From Firmicutes bacterium HGW-Firmicutes-16 (GTDB lineage Bacteria > Bacillota > Clostridia > Oscillospirales > Oscillospiraceae): a stretch of DNA of 64,000 nt. The first letter of the stretch is position 1. Each line of letters begins with the position of its first letter. Shown here one piece after another: positions 54,037 to 63,018 of this stretch. Below the pieces are notes generated by a model. That model did no database searches and was not told where the DNA came from. It saw only the letters and a list, made by a program, of their open reading frames with translations. The position numbers and the translations under genes were made by a program. The stretch is taken from assembly GCA_002841545.1 (NCBI GenBank), contig PGZZ01000006.1, forward strand, positions 186,001 through 250,000. Direction: 5' to 3'.

Positions 54037-54879
54037 ATGAAAAAGATATCAGCACTCTTGCTAGCACTCACAATGCTGGTCAGTCTTTGCGCCTGCGGAG
54101 GCACGACGGCAAAAGTCCCTTCGGGCGTTGAGGATGGCGTACTTACAGTCGCCATGGAATGCGCTTACGCTCCCTACAACTGGACTCAGTCCGACGATTC
54201 AAATGGCGCAGTTGCAATCAAGGATTCCAGCGAGTTTGCCAACGGCTACGATGTTATGATGGCCAAGAAGCTCTGCGAGGCAAATGGCTGGACACTCGAA
54301 ATCGTTCGTCTCGCGTGGGATTCACTTATTCCTGCTGTCCAGACAGGACAGGTTGACGCTGTTATTGCAGGTCAGTCCATGACACCGGAGCGCATGGAGC
54401 AGGTCGATTTCGCAGGCCCGTATCTTTATGCGACGATAGTATGCCTGACACTCAAGGACAGCAAATTCGCTTCCGCAAAGGGCATTTCTGAGCTTTCCGG
54501 CGGCAGCTGCACAAGCCAGCTCGGCACAATCTGGTATGACACCTGCCTGCCCCAGATAAACGGCGCCGATGTAAAGACCGCCGCTGAGGATGCTCCCGCA
54601 ATGCTTATGGCTCTTGAAACCGGCGCGGTAGACTTCGTCTGCACCGATATGCCCACCGCACAGGGCGCGGTTGCTGCCTATCCCGACATGACCATATTGA
54701 ACTTTGCCGGCGGCAGTGATGACTTTGAGGTTTCAGACAGCGACGTAAACATCGGAATTTCCGTCCTGAAGGGCAACTCTGTTCTTAAGGATGCGCTCGA
54801 TAAGGTTCTCGGAAATATGACCAAGGACGACTTCAACGCTTTGATGGCCCAGGCCATTGCTGCTCAGCCAAAGAACTAA
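54037..54879 (+). CDS. Lysine ABC transporter substrate-binding lipoprotein
   Basis: A 280-residue family 3 solute-binding protein with a lipoprotein signal (LVSLCACGG; Cys20 as likely lipid-modified residue) and the family segments DGVLTVAMECAYAPYNW and GYDVMMAKKL. The amino-acid site usually includes an Asp in the hinge (TDMPTAQG). The lysine riboswitch upstream supports lysine, or a basic amino acid, as ligand. Permease and ATPase genes follow, with hairpins that may set a high binding-protein ratio. Confidence 0.93.
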   Translation: MKKISALLLALTMLVSLCACGGTTAKVPSGVEDGVLTVAMECAYAPYNWTQSDDSNGAVAIKDSSEFANGYDVMMAKKLCEANGWTLEIVRLAWDSLIPAVQTGQVDAVIAGQSMTPERMEQVDFAGPYLYATIVCLTLKDSKFASAKGISELSGGSCTSQLGTIWYDTCLPQINGADVKTAAEDAPAMLMALETGAVDFVCTDMPTAQGAVAAYPDMTILNFAGGSDDFEVSDSDVNIGISVLKGNSVLKDALDKVLGNMTKDDFNALMAQAIAAQPKN

Positions 54880-54884
54880 TTTTT

Positions 54885-54955
54885 TGGAGAGGGATTCTCC
54901 ATAAAATAAATACACACAAGGTGAAGGCGTGCCGATTTCGGCTCGCCTTGCCTTG
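54885..54955 (+). repeat. Two intercistronic hairpins after the binding-protein gene
   Basis: TGGAGA/TCTCCA (54885-54901) and a longer imperfect stem, CAAGG plus AAGGCG plus GCCGA with their complements (54917-54955), lie between the binding-protein and permease genes. No U-tract follows, so they are more likely to stabilise the upstream mRNA than to end transcription. Confidence 0.7.
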
Positions 54956-54978
54956 ATTAGAAGGGAGCATGAGCCGAA

Positions 54979-55824
54979 ATGGATAAACTGGCGGAGCTCG
55001 GCAGCGACGTAGCCAGACTGTGGGCCGGAAATTACGCTGCTTATCTCAACGGCATGTGGAGCACGATTTCACTCGCCGTTATCTGTACTTTGGTAGGCTG
55101 CTTGATTGGCTTTCTTTGCGGCATACTCCAGACGATACCCTGTGCAAAGACCGACAATATAATAAAGCGTTTTTTGGTTGGGCTGCTGAGAGTCCTTATC
55201 AGAATCTATGTCGAGGTGTTTCGCGGAACGCCGATGATACTTCAGGCCGTTTTCATCTTCTACGGTTTGCCGTATTTTTCAAATAACGGTCTGCGCTTTG
55301 ACAGTGTATGGCTCGCGGCGTTTACGGTTGTTTCAATCAATACGGGCGCCTATATGGCCGAATCTGTCCGCGGTGGAATTCTCTCGATTGACCCCGGGCA
55401 AACTGAAGGCGCGAAGGCCATCGGCATGACGCATTTCCAGACAATGCTATATGTAATTCTGCCGCAAGCGCTCCGCAACATCATGCCCCAGATAGGCAAT
55501 AACTTTATTATCAATCTCAAAGATACAGCGATAATGTTTATCATCGGCTTCACAGAGTTCTTCGCCGTGCATAAAGCGGTTGCAGGCCGAACTTTCATGT
55601 ATTTCCCCTCCGCGACGATTGAAATGATAGGTTATCTTCTCATGACACTTGTCAGCTCCTTCCTTCTTCGCTGGTGGGAGAAAAAAATGGATGGAAGCGA
55701 CAGCTTCGATTTAGCAACTTCTGATACACTTGCGCACACTAGCGGCATGGTGCGCTTTCGTAAAGGTAAAAATGTCAGTGGCATCGGGAATCTCAATCTC
55801 GATAAAAACGAGAGGGGGCGTTGA
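54979..55824 (+). CDS. Lysine ABC transporter permease
   Basis: A 281-residue polar amino acid permease (HisM/GlnP family) with about five to six helices and the conserved cytoplasmic EAA loop EGAKAIGMTHFQTMLYVILP. AAGGGAG precedes the ATG. The C-terminal 45 residues after the last helix are polar and longer than usual. It lies three bases before the ATPase gene. Confidence 0.93.
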   Translation: MDKLAELGSDVARLWAGNYAAYLNGMWSTISLAVICTLVGCLIGFLCGILQTIPCAKTDNIIKRFLVGLLRVLIRIYVEVFRGTPMILQAVFIFYGLPYFSNNGLRFDSVWLAAFTVVSINTGAYMAESVRGGILSIDPGQTEGAKAIGMTHFQTMLYVILPQALRNIMPQIGNNFIINLKDTAIMFIIGFTEFFAVHKAVAGRTFMYFPSATIEMIGYLLMTLVSSFLLRWWEKKMDGSDSFDLATSDTLAHTSGMVRFRKGKNVSGIGNLNLDKNERGR

Positions 55825-55827
55825 ACG

Positions 55828-56568
55828 ATGAATGAATCAATTCTGGAAGTAAGTCATCTGGGCAAGACCTTCGGAGAAAACGTTGTCCTGCGCGATATCG
55901 ACTTCTCTGTTCGTACGGGCGATGTGACGAGTATAATCGGCGCTTCCGGCTCGGGAAAATCGACGCTGCTGCGCTGCACAAATTTGCTTGAAATTCCTAC
56001 ATCGGGACAGATTCTTTATCATGGAACGGACATAAGCTCCAAGGGCTTCAGCATCCCCGCATACCGCGCAAAGGTCGGCATGGTGTTCCAGAGCTTCAAC
56101 CTTTTCGCAAATCTCACGGTTCTCGAAAACTGCATGATAGGCCAGCGCAAGGTTCTGCACAGGGACCGCATCACCGCCGAGAAAACCGCAAAGGAATATC
56201 TGGACAAGGTTGGCATGGCACCCTATATCAACGCGAAGCCCCGCCAGATTTCCGGCGGACAGAAGCAGCGTGTTGCAATTGCGAGAGCGCTCTCGATGGA
56301 ACCCGAAGCGCTCCTGTTTGATGAGCCGACTTCAGCGCTCGACCCTCAGATGGTTGGAGAAGTTCTGGACGTTATCAAAACGCTTGTCAGGGATGGGTTA
56401 ACGATGATAGTCGTGACGCATGAAATGGCTTTTGCGCGCGACGTTTCAAACAGGGTCGTTTTTATGAAGGACGGCGTCATATGTGAAGAAGGACCACCGG
56501 GGCAGATTTTCGGGAACCCCGAAAAACAGGAAACTCAGGAGTTCCTCTCGAGATTCTTTGATAGGTGA
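55828..56568 (+). CDS. Lysine ABC transporter ATPase
   Basis: A 246-residue GlnQ/HisP-type ATPase with Walker [14 protein letters not shown], signature [15 protein letters not shown], and Walker [13 protein letters not shown]. It drives import through the adjacent permease. AGGGGG lies upstream of the ATG. A strong terminator follows about 30 bases after the stop. Confidence 0.95.
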   Translation: MNESILEVSHLGKTFGENVVLRDIDFSVRTGDVTSIIGASGSGKSTLLRCTNLLEIPTSGQILYHGTDISSKGFSIPAYRAKVGMVFQSFNLFANLTVLENCMIGQRKVLHRDRITAEKTAKEYLDKVGMAPYINAKPRQISGGQKQRVAIARALSMEPEALLFDEPTSALDPQMVGEVLDVIKTLVRDGLTMIVVTHEMAFARDVSNRVVFMKDGVICEEGPPGQIFGNPEKQETQEFLSRFFDR

Positions 56569-56597
56569 TTTTAACCTCATAACTCAAGTGGAACAAT

Positions 56598-56630
56598 ACG
56601 GGACCGCGGATTTTCGCGGCCCCGTTTTTT
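56598..56630 (+). terminator. Terminator of the lysine transporter operon
   Basis: An interrupted stem ACGGG-CCGCG/CGCGG-CCCGT followed by TTTTTT. Confidence 0.92.
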
Positions 56631-56803
56631 GTTAGATTTGACTTCCTTAACAATTTTTATAATCAAAGTTATTTTTTAAGTAAAAGGCTTATATTTGTAA
56701 ATAAACAATTAACTTTCGCTTAAAGGTATGCATTTGGGGGATGTTATGATAAAATAATGGAAATCTGAACGTAAATCCACCTCGACAAGGAGCAAAGTCC
56801 GAA

Positions 56804-57442
56804 ATGAGTAGCACGCTTATCACATTAATAAATGACTATGGCTATATCGGCATTATGCTGCTGATATTGATAGAGAATATTTTTCCTCCGATACCTTCGG
56901 AGATCGTTTTGGTTTTTGGCGGCTTCCTTACCACGCAGTCTGAAATGAGCATCCCTCTCGTGATTTTATTCGCAACGCTAGGAGCTACTCTTGGAGCGGG
57001 TCTCCTCTATATGCTTGGAAGCATACTCAGCAGGGAAAGAATCAAGAGGATTTTTTCTGGAAAATTCGGAAGGGCGATGCACCTCAAACCCGACGACGTA
57101 ACGAGGGCGGAAGCGTGGTTCAAGCGATATGAGAAAAAAGCCGTACTTATTTGCAGATGCATTCCGGTCGTACGCAGCCTCATATCCATTCCGGCGGGAA
57201 TGTCAAAAATGAAGCTGGTTCCTTTTTTTGCACTGACAATATTGGGCACCACCATTTGGAACACAGTTCTTGTCTTTGTCGGAGTGTTCGCGGGAGGCGC
57301 GTGGGAAACAAGTCTTAAGTATATCGGCTGGTATTCGACTATTGCTATAGTTATTCTTCTGCTTGCCGCGGCTATCGTGTTCTATATCTATCTGAAAAGA
57401 AGATTCATAGATAACCGTAATAATGACGGAGAAAGCAAATAG
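56804..57442 (+). CDS. DedA family membrane protein
   Basis: A 212-residue protein with the DedA motifs ENIFPPIPSEIVL near the N-terminus and RCIPVVRSLISIPAGMSKM in the re-entrant/TM region, and four to five helices. DedA proteins are thought to be proton-coupled lipid flippases (undecaprenyl phosphate, phosphatidylethanolamine and related lipids). An AAGGAG lies 11 bases before the ATG, which is slightly far. A TAAAAT -10-like box lies about 50 bases upstream. Confidence 0.92.
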   Translation: MSSTLITLINDYGYIGIMLLILIENIFPPIPSEIVLVFGGFLTTQSEMSIPLVILFATLGATLGAGLLYMLGSILSRERIKRIFSGKFGRAMHLKPDDVTRAEAWFKRYEKKAVLICRCIPVVRSLISIPAGMSKMKLVPFFALTILGTTIWNTVLVFVGVFAGGAWETSLKYIGWYSTIAIVILLLAAAIVFYIYLKRRFIDNRNNDGESK

Positions 57443-57541
57443 CTCCGTATTCAAGCGCTTTTTCCATAAAATCTGAAAATTCATTAGCAGGATTGTGCTT
57501 TCACTATCTTCAAAGGGTAAAATATTTGTAAAAGAAATCTA

Positions 57542-57571
57542 TTGCTCTTTGTAAGGCGGATATATTATAAT
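57542..57571 (+). promoter_or_regulatory. Promoter of the phosphate transporter gene
   Basis: TTGCTC (57542-57547) and TATAAT (57566-57571) are 18 bases apart. Confidence 0.6.
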
Positions 57572-57654
57572 AACGCAGGGATCATTACTTGAGCAAAAGA
57601 TTTATAGAGCTCATGCCCTTCACTTTAGAGAAACTCAGAGGATGTGGTTAAACT

Positions 57655-58710
57655 TTGGATATAAGCTTCGTGGGATTCATAAACCAAGTGACGGCAAATC
57701 CGATTCTTCTAATTACGGTGCTGCTAACACTTGGTGTTATTTTTGTCAATGGCTGGACAGATGCGCCAAACGCGATTGCAACTTGCGTTGCAACCCGCGC
57801 GATGCCGCCCAAAGCAGCGGTTCTCATGGCTGCGGTATTTAACTTTCTCGGTACCTTTGCGATGACACTCGTCAACGCAACGGTAGCCATGACCATCAAA
57901 AATATGGTCAACTTCAACGGCGATACTACCCAGGCTACTGCCGCGCTTTGCGCTGCACTTTTCGCAATCATCATCTGGGCGGTCGCCGCATGGTACTTTG
58001 GAATACCAACAAGCGAAAGCCACGCTCTGATTGCAGGACTCTCAGGTGCGGCAATCGCGCTACAGGGCGGGTTTTCCGGCATCAACGGACACGAATGGAT
58101 GAAGGTCATCTATGGTCTCGTTTTGTCCACGTTCCTCGGCTTTGGCACAGGCTTCGTTTTCGCAAAGCTTACGGCTTTTATTTGCCGGAACAGGGACAGG
58201 CGTAAGACCACGGGTTTTTTCAAGGGTGCACAGATTTTCGGCGGCGGTGCGATGGCTTTCATGCACGGCGCGCAGGATGGTCAGAAATTCATGGGCGTTA
58301 TGATACTCGGTATGTTTCTTGTTAACGGTCAGGATACAACAGGCAATGTAATTCCTCCAGTCTGGATGATGATTATGTGCTCAGTTGTCATGGGCATCGG
58401 CACTTCCATCGGCGGCTACAAGATCATCAAGGCGGTCGGCATGGATATGGTCAAGCTCGAAGTTTATCAAGGTTTTTCCGCAGATATTGCGGGAGCATTT
58501 TGTCTGCTCCTGTCGTCCCTTTACGGTATTCCGGTCTCGACGACCCACACGAAGACTACGGCCGTTATGGGTGTCGGCGCGACGAAGCGCCTTTCCGCTG
58601 TCAACTTCTCCGTTGTAAAGGACATGGTGCTGACGTGGATATTGACTTTCCCCGGGTGTGGTATTATAGGATTTCTAATGGTCAAGCTGTATCAAGCGAT
58701 CGCTCTATAA
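57655..58710 (+). CDS. PiT-family phosphate transporter
   Basis: A 351-residue inorganic phosphate transporter of the PiT family, with the repeated signature in each half (GWTDAPNAIATCVATRAM and GAQDGQKFMGVM) and about ten helices. It couples phosphate uptake to H+ or Na+. The start is TTG: an upstream in-frame stop lies four codons before it, and the ATG nearby is in another frame. AGAGG is about 13 bases upstream, so a GTG eleven codons later is also possible. A DUF47 gene follows 54 bases later. Confidence 0.9.
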   Translation: MDISFVGFINQVTANPILLITVLLTLGVIFVNGWTDAPNAIATCVATRAMPPKAAVLMAAVFNFLGTFAMTLVNATVAMTIKNMVNFNGDTTQATAALCAALFAIIIWAVAAWYFGIPTSESHALIAGLSGAAIALQGGFSGINGHEWMKVIYGLVLSTFLGFGTGFVFAKLTAFICRNRDRRKTTGFFKGAQIFGGGAMAFMHGAQDGQKFMGVMILGMFLVNGQDTTGNVIPPVWMMIMCSVVMGIGTSIGGYKIIKAVGMDMVKLEVYQGFSADIAGAFCLLLSSLYGIPVSTTHTKTTAVMGVGATKRLSAVNFSVVKDMVLTWILTFPGCGIIGFLMVKLYQAIAL

Positions 58711-58764
58711 CACTCATCTTTCATTTAAAACATAGTATAATTTGGATTAGGAAGGTTTATTGTT

Positions 58765-59385
58765 ATGTCAAAAAATAATGATTTCTATTACAGAAATTTT
58801 GTTGAAAGCGCAGAAGTTTCCTGTGAAGCCGCGAATATGCTGAAGGACATTCTTTGCAATTTCAGCGTCGAAACGCTTCCCGAAAACAAGGTCAAGCTCC
58901 ATGAAATTGAGCATAAGGGTGACAATAAAAGGCATGAGATGACGAATGTCCTCGTCCGCGCCTTCATCACACCGCTCGAAAGAGAAGACATTCTGAAGCT
59001 CAGTCAGCTTATTGATGATGTTACCGATTGCATAGAGGATATTCTCATACGCATCTATATCAACAATGTGACCTCTATTCGTAAGGACAGCATCGAGTTC
59101 GTAGACATCGTCATTCAGTGCTGCGACGCGATGAAGGAAATGCTTGAGGAGTTCCCGCACTTCAAAAAGTCCAAAAAGCTTAATGAGCTCATTATTGAGA
59201 TTAACCGTCTTGAGGAGCTTGGTGACGATATGTATGTTGAATGCATGAGAAACCTTCACACCACCTCGACGGATCCCTTCGAAACCATTGCATGGCGTGA
59301 AATATATGAGTTTTTTGAGAAGTGCTGCGATACCTGCGAGAATGTTGCGGATATTATTGAGAGTATTGCGATAGGGAACACTTAA
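58765..59385 (+). CDS. DUF47/PhoU-like phosphate transport accessory protein
   Basis: A 206-residue all-helical protein of the DUF47 (TIGR00153) family, related to PhoU (EIEHKGDNKRHEMTNVL, TPLEREDILKLSQLIDDVTD). It is nearly always paired with PiT transporters and is thought to gate or regulate phosphate uptake. GGAAGG precedes the ATG. It is followed 23 bases later by pyrophosphatase, so the three genes form a phosphate unit. Confidence 0.93.
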   Translation: MSKNNDFYYRNFVESAEVSCEAANMLKDILCNFSVETLPENKVKLHEIEHKGDNKRHEMTNVLVRAFITPLEREDILKLSQLIDDVTDCIEDILIRIYINNVTSIRKDSIEFVDIVIQCCDAMKEMLEEFPHFKKSKKLNELIIEINRLEELGDDMYVECMRNLHTTSTDPFETIAWREIYEFFEKCCDTCENVADIIESIAIGNT

Positions 59386-59408
59386 CCGAAAACAGACAGG
59401 AGAATTAA

Positions 59409-59948
59409 ATGAGCAACATCTGGCATGACATTGGTCCGGAAAGGATTACTCCCGAGGATTTTATTGCTGTCATTGAGATTGAAAAGGGAAGCAAGAAAAA
59501 ATATGAGCTTGATAAGCAGACGGGGCTTTTAATACTCGACAGGGTACTTTATACCTCAACGCATTATCCCTCGAATTACGGGTTCATCCCGCGCACTTAC
59601 GCGGATGATGACGATCCGCTGGACGTCCTTGTTTTCTGCAGTGAGGCGATCGACCCTCTGGTAACTGTCAGATGCTACCCGATCGGTATGATAAAGATGA
59701 TCGACAACAATAGGATTGACGAAAAAATCATCGCAATTCCTTTTGCCGATCCGATGTACAACTCCTATAGGGACATCGAAGAACTGCCCAAGCACATTTT
59801 TGAGGAGATCAGGCATTTCTTTTCGGTTTATAAAATGCTTGAGGGTAAGCCTACAAGCGTCGAAGAAGTCAAGCACCGTGAAGACGCGATTGAGGCAATT
59901 CAGAAATCGATAGACGTTTATAATCAGAAGTTCGTGCTTAAAGCCTGA
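59409..59948 (+). CDS. ppa: Inorganic pyrophosphatase, family I
   Basis: A 179-residue soluble family I pyrophosphatase with the substrate/metal motifs EIEKGSKKKYELDK, YPSNYGFIPRT and DDDDPLDVLVF. It splits PPi to phosphate. ACAGGAG precedes the ATG. The link with a phosphate transporter and DUF47 protein is unusual but sensible. A terminator follows about 40 bases after the stop. Confidence 0.95.
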   Translation: MSNIWHDIGPERITPEDFIAVIEIEKGSKKKYELDKQTGLLILDRVLYTSTHYPSNYGFIPRTYADDDDPLDVLVFCSEAIDPLVTVRCYPIGMIKMIDNNRIDEKIIAIPFADPMYNSYRDIEELPKHIFEEIRHFFSVYKMLEGKPTSVEEVKHREDAIEAIQKSIDVYNQKFVLKA

Positions 59949-59987
59949 AACAACAAAAGACGTTCTTGTTTTCAAAAGTGAATACAT

Positions 59988-60033
59988 AAGCGGGTAACCC
60001 AACCGACATTTGTCTAGGGCTACCCGCTTTTTC
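59988..60033. terminator. Terminator between ppa and LUD genes
   Basis: The stem AAGCGGGTA/TACCCGCTT with an inner CCC/GGG pair and a loop of about 16 bases, followed by TTTTT, between convergent genes. Confidence 0.88.
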
Positions 60034-60076
60034 ATCTCAAGTTTAAACAACAAAATTGGAGTTACTTAGCTTAGTT

Positions 60077-60676
60077 TTAGTAGCCAAGCTCCTCGTTAAT
60101 GATGATGACCTCTACCTTTTCAGTTCCGCTCATTTTGTTCCAGAGCACAACCAGACCCTTGCAGATGCGGTCTGCGCTTTTGCAGTCGTGACACTTTAGC
60201 TCGCCCTTGGCGCACGGAGTGTTCTTGTTCAGCCGTCTCGCGTTGAGAGGGGAGGCGATGTTTCGTGCTCGCCAGAGTGCCTTGTCGTAATCATCGGCAA
60301 GCTTGTTCTTACCTACAATTATGTAAACCTTATTTTTGCTGTACAAAGTGCTTGCAACTCTGTTTCCAGAGCCGTCTATGTTGATTATCTCACCCGTCTG
60401 CGCGATGGCGTTAGCGCTAGTTATGTAAACTTTGGCATTCGCCGCTTCTTTGTATGTTTCTTCTGTTTTGTTTCTCCAATGCCAGAAGACCTTGTTGTTA
60501 TTAATCAGACGGTCATAAAGACCCAGAGTTTCAAGCGTCATGCTGCCGCCAAAGCCGATGGTTTCGTCCTTGAGCTGTGAAGCAAGGTAGTCGACAGCCT
60601 CTTTGCCGCTTTCGAAACAGCTTGCGTCAAAGCCGCGGGATTTCAGATTCTTGATGGTTTCTTCAATGTCTATCAT
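60077..60676 (-). CDS. LUD-domain protein (LutC/DUF162-like)
   Basis: A 199-residue LUD domain protein with the family stretches GFGGSMTLETLGL and SANAIAQTGEIINIDGSGNR and a C-terminal Cys cluster (CAKGELKCHDCKSADRIC) that could hold a metal or Fe-S cluster. LUD proteins occur in lactate-oxidising LutABC, but this stand-alone clostridial type is common without lutAB and is of unknown role. The ATG is chosen for the GGAGG upstream (MIDIEETIK). Confidence 0.87.
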   Translation of the reverse strand: MIDIEETIKNLKSRGFDASCFESGKEAVDYLASQLKDETIGFGGSMTLETLGLYDRLINNNKVFWHWRNKTEETYKEAANAKVYITSANAIAQTGEIINIDGSGNRVASTLYSKNKVYIIVGKNKLADDYDKALWRARNIASPLNARRLNKNTPCAKGELKCHDCKSADRICKGLVVLWNKMSGTEKVEVIIINEELGY

Positions 60677-60797
60677 TTCAATTCCTCCTGTTTGCAGCCG
60701 GTCCCTAATGGGAATCATACTTATTCGGTCTGATTATATTACCATAACTGAAAAAACACAAGCCGCGTGACTGAAAAATACGCACATTACAATCAGC

Positions 60798-60827
60798 TTG
60801 ATTGATTTTGACAATATGTGCTATAAT
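60798..60827 (+). promoter_or_regulatory. Promoter of the corA-like gene
   Basis: TTGATT (60798-60803) and an extended -10 TGCTATAAT (60819-60827) are 18 bases apart, about 65 bases before the start codon. Confidence 0.7.
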
Positions 60828-60894
60828 CATTAAAAACAAGTTCACCGATTTACAAACATTGTAAATACCGTAAAGCGGTCAGGGAGGCGTAATA

Positions 60895-61725
60895 ATGCGC
60901 AAAATGCTTGAGCTCAAATACATCGAAAAGCTGCTGGAGTATGTAAGCTCTGATATATATTCCCGCCTCCTTGCCTGCAGACACATATGCTTTGCACACG
61001 ACAAAGGGGCGTTTTTGATAGCGTTCCATTTCTGCGATATTAAGAACCCTTCGCTGAGGGATGAGCGAGTTTGTATTTATTGTGGGGCTGATGAGCTGGT
61101 TTTTATCACCGATAACAGGCGGTGCATTGAGCTTATGAGCGACATCGACGCAAAAACGGATAATTACAGCCAGCTTCTCCAGTTTTTCAATGACTTGACC
61201 TCCAACGACGTATATGAGCTTGAAAAAATGGAAGATAGAATCACAGATCTTGAAGACAGTCTTATAACGGAAACTAGGTCGAATTCCAAAGACACGTCTA
61301 ATATTATTGGCATGCGCCGCGAGCTGCTCAAAATGAAGCGTTATTACGAGCAGCTTGCGCTCATTACAGAAGACCTTACCGAGAACACAAACAAGGCCTT
61401 TTCCGACGAGCTTTTGAAAAGGTTTATATCTCTCGACAAACGGATGGATTACCTGCTAAACTCCGTTACGCACCTTCGTGAGTATATTACGCAGGTCAGG
61501 GAGGCGTATCAGGCACAGGTGGATATTGAGCAAAACCAGATAATGAAGGTCTTCACGGTTATCACATCCATCTTCTTGCCGCTAACACTTATCGTCGGCT
61601 GGTACGGCATGAATCTAAAAATGCCGGAATTCGAGTGGCGCTATGGCTATCCATTTGTTATTATTTTGAGCATTGCAGTCGTTATCTCGAGCATTGCAAT
61701 TTTTAAGAGAAAAAAATGGTTTTAA
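60895..61725 (+). CDS. CorA-family divalent cation transporter
   Basis: A 276-residue CorA-type protein. A cytoplasmic alpha/beta and long helical region (EDRITDLEDSLITE, QVDIEQNQIMKVFTVI) precedes two C-terminal membrane helices with the pore signature YGMNLKMPEF between them. CorA channels import Mg2+, Co2+ or Ni2+. It is shorter than E. coli CorA at the N-terminus, which is common in Clostridia. GGGAGG precedes the ATG. Confidence 0.92.
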   Translation: MRKMLELKYIEKLLEYVSSDIYSRLLACRHICFAHDKGAFLIAFHFCDIKNPSLRDERVCIYCGADELVFITDNRRCIELMSDIDAKTDNYSQLLQFFNDLTSNDVYELEKMEDRITDLEDSLITETRSNSKDTSNIIGMRRELLKMKRYYEQLALITEDLTENTNKAFSDELLKRFISLDKRMDYLLNSVTHLREYITQVREAYQAQVDIEQNQIMKVFTVITSIFLPLTLIVGWYGMNLKMPEFEWRYGYPFVIILSIAVVISSIAIFKRKKWF

Positions 61726-61745
61726 TAACGGATAAATAGAAAACA

Positions 61746-61786
61746 AAATGTCCGATTTGCCCGCGTATGTGGCAAATCGGACATTT
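61746..61786. terminator. Terminator after the corA-like gene
   Basis: A 16-bp stem AAATGTCCGATTTGCC with a 9-base loop, followed by TATTTATT; A-rich on the other strand, towards the broken SLH gene end. Confidence 0.92.
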
Positions 61787-61798
61787 ATTTATTAGAAG

Positions 61799-61965
61799 TT
61801 AATTAGCGTATGCGATGATGATGCGGATGCGTCCGCCGGAGCTCATTGACTGGTCATAATAGCCGTGGTGTTGCCATCTGTGCAGGCGACAGTCGCTACG
61901 GTTCTCGAGTAAGTGCTACCGGAGCTGTCGATATAAGTGCTGGTACCGATGGAGGTCACAACACC
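61799..61965 (-). pseudogene. Detached 3' end of the SLH protein gene
   Basis: Reading on past the stop at 61966-61968 in the same frame gives 40 more codons of protein-like sequence (GVVTSIGTSTYIDSSGSTYS, then RTVATVACTDGNTTAIMTSQ) before TGA. A second frame then gives SMSSGGRIRIIIAYAN and a stop (61799-61801), right before the next terminator. This looks like an original C-terminus cut off by an in-frame nonsense codon and a frameshift. An alternative is a sequencing error. Confidence 0.6.
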
Positions 61966-63003
61966 TTATTTGGTGGAGCTTGTCTCAGTCGAGGCAGCGA
62001 CACCAACGACGTCGCCGTTCATACCGAGAAGGAGCGTCACAGTATCGCCGATGCCGTAGGAGCCTACATCTGAAAGGGCATAGCTCGCGAAAGCCGTTGT
62101 TACACGATAAATCGTGCCCGCCACCGTAACGGAGGAGGGCGCCGCAGTGCTGGGAGAAGCGGCAGTATACACTCCGGTCACGCGGTTACTGTAGACCCAG
62201 ATGGATTTCATTCCGGTGTTATAGTAGTACACATCATTGGTGGAGATGGCTGAAACACTGGAGACAGAGCCGTTTCTATAAACCGTTGATGAACCTGTGG
62301 TAAAGGGCAGGGAAGAGCTCCAAGAGGAATCCTCCGCGATGAAAGGTCCATTCGTGTTTGCCAGTACAAGGGAAGAATAATCGACCTCGCCAGAGCTGTT
62401 GACGGTATATCCCAGAATCGTCGCGTAGTAGCTGCCGCTCTTGTTTTTGGTACTGAGGAGGTTATAGAAGAGATACATGCAGTCCTCTCGGGAAAGAGTC
62501 TGCCCCTTAGTCTTGGTGATGCTCTCATTCAGACCGAGTGCGCTATATTTTGCGAGCTGCGCCTCGGGGAAGGAGCCAGTGAAATCGGAAGAGGACGTGT
62601 AGCCCAGCATTTTTAGAACTGCCGATACGGCCTCTTCGAGTTTGACGTAATTATCCGGTCTGAAGGTACCGTCCGTATAGCCTGTAATCCAGCCGGCGCT
62701 GACTGCCGCTTGCACATAAGAAGCCGCCCAATGAGTGTATTTGACGTCCTTAAAGGGTGACGATTTCGCCGTTGAGCTGATAGAATCCTTATAGGTAGAG
62801 GCAGCAATCATCATTTTTGCAAACTGCGCTCTTGTGACATTTGCAGAAAGGTTCAAATTTCCGTTTTCGTCGCCCGTGATGATGCCGAGAGCCTGCACTG
62901 TCTGCTGCGCTGACGACAGGTCGGATGACGATGCGTAGACAGGCCCAACAGTCAGAGTCAGCGCCAGACAGAGTGCGAGCACCAGAGAAATTATTTTTTT
63001 CAT
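61966..63003 (-). CDS. S-layer homology domain protein, apparently truncated
   Basis: A 345-residue secreted protein with a signal peptide (ALCLALTLTVGPVYAS) and three SLH repeats: about 28-68 (VTRAQFAKMM), 80-135 (YTDGTFRPDNYVKLEEAV) and 140-190 (degenerate). The rest is a Ser/Thr/Tyr-rich beta-type region (about 195-345). SLH repeats bind pyruvylated secondary cell-wall polymer. AAAGGA precedes the ATG. It follows a MacB-like permease gene by 15 bases. The stop codon TAA appears premature, because coding-like sequence continues in frame after it. Confidence 0.85.
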   Translation of the reverse strand: MKKIISLVLALCLALTLTVGPVYASSSDLSSAQQTVQALGIITGDENGNLNLSANVTRAQFAKMMIAASTYKDSISSTAKSSPFKDVKYTHWAASYVQAAVSAGWITGYTDGTFRPDNYVKLEEAVSAVLKMLGYTSSSDFTGSFPEAQLAKYSALGLNESITKTKGQTLSREDCMYLFYNLLSTKNKSGSYYATILGYTVNSSGEVDYSSLVLANTNGPFIAEDSSWSSSLPFTTGSSTVYRNGSVSSVSAISTNDVYYYNTGMKSIWVYSNRVTGVYTAASPSTAAPSSVTVAGTIYRVTTAFASYALSDVGSYGIGDTVTLLLGMNGDVVGVAASTETSSTK

Positions 63004-63018
63004 TTTATTGTCCTTTAG

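Noticed and set aside
57642-57842. ATG-started frame overlapping the 5' end of the phosphate transporter gene
   Set aside because: It is out of frame with the transporter, ends early, and its product has no recognisable features.
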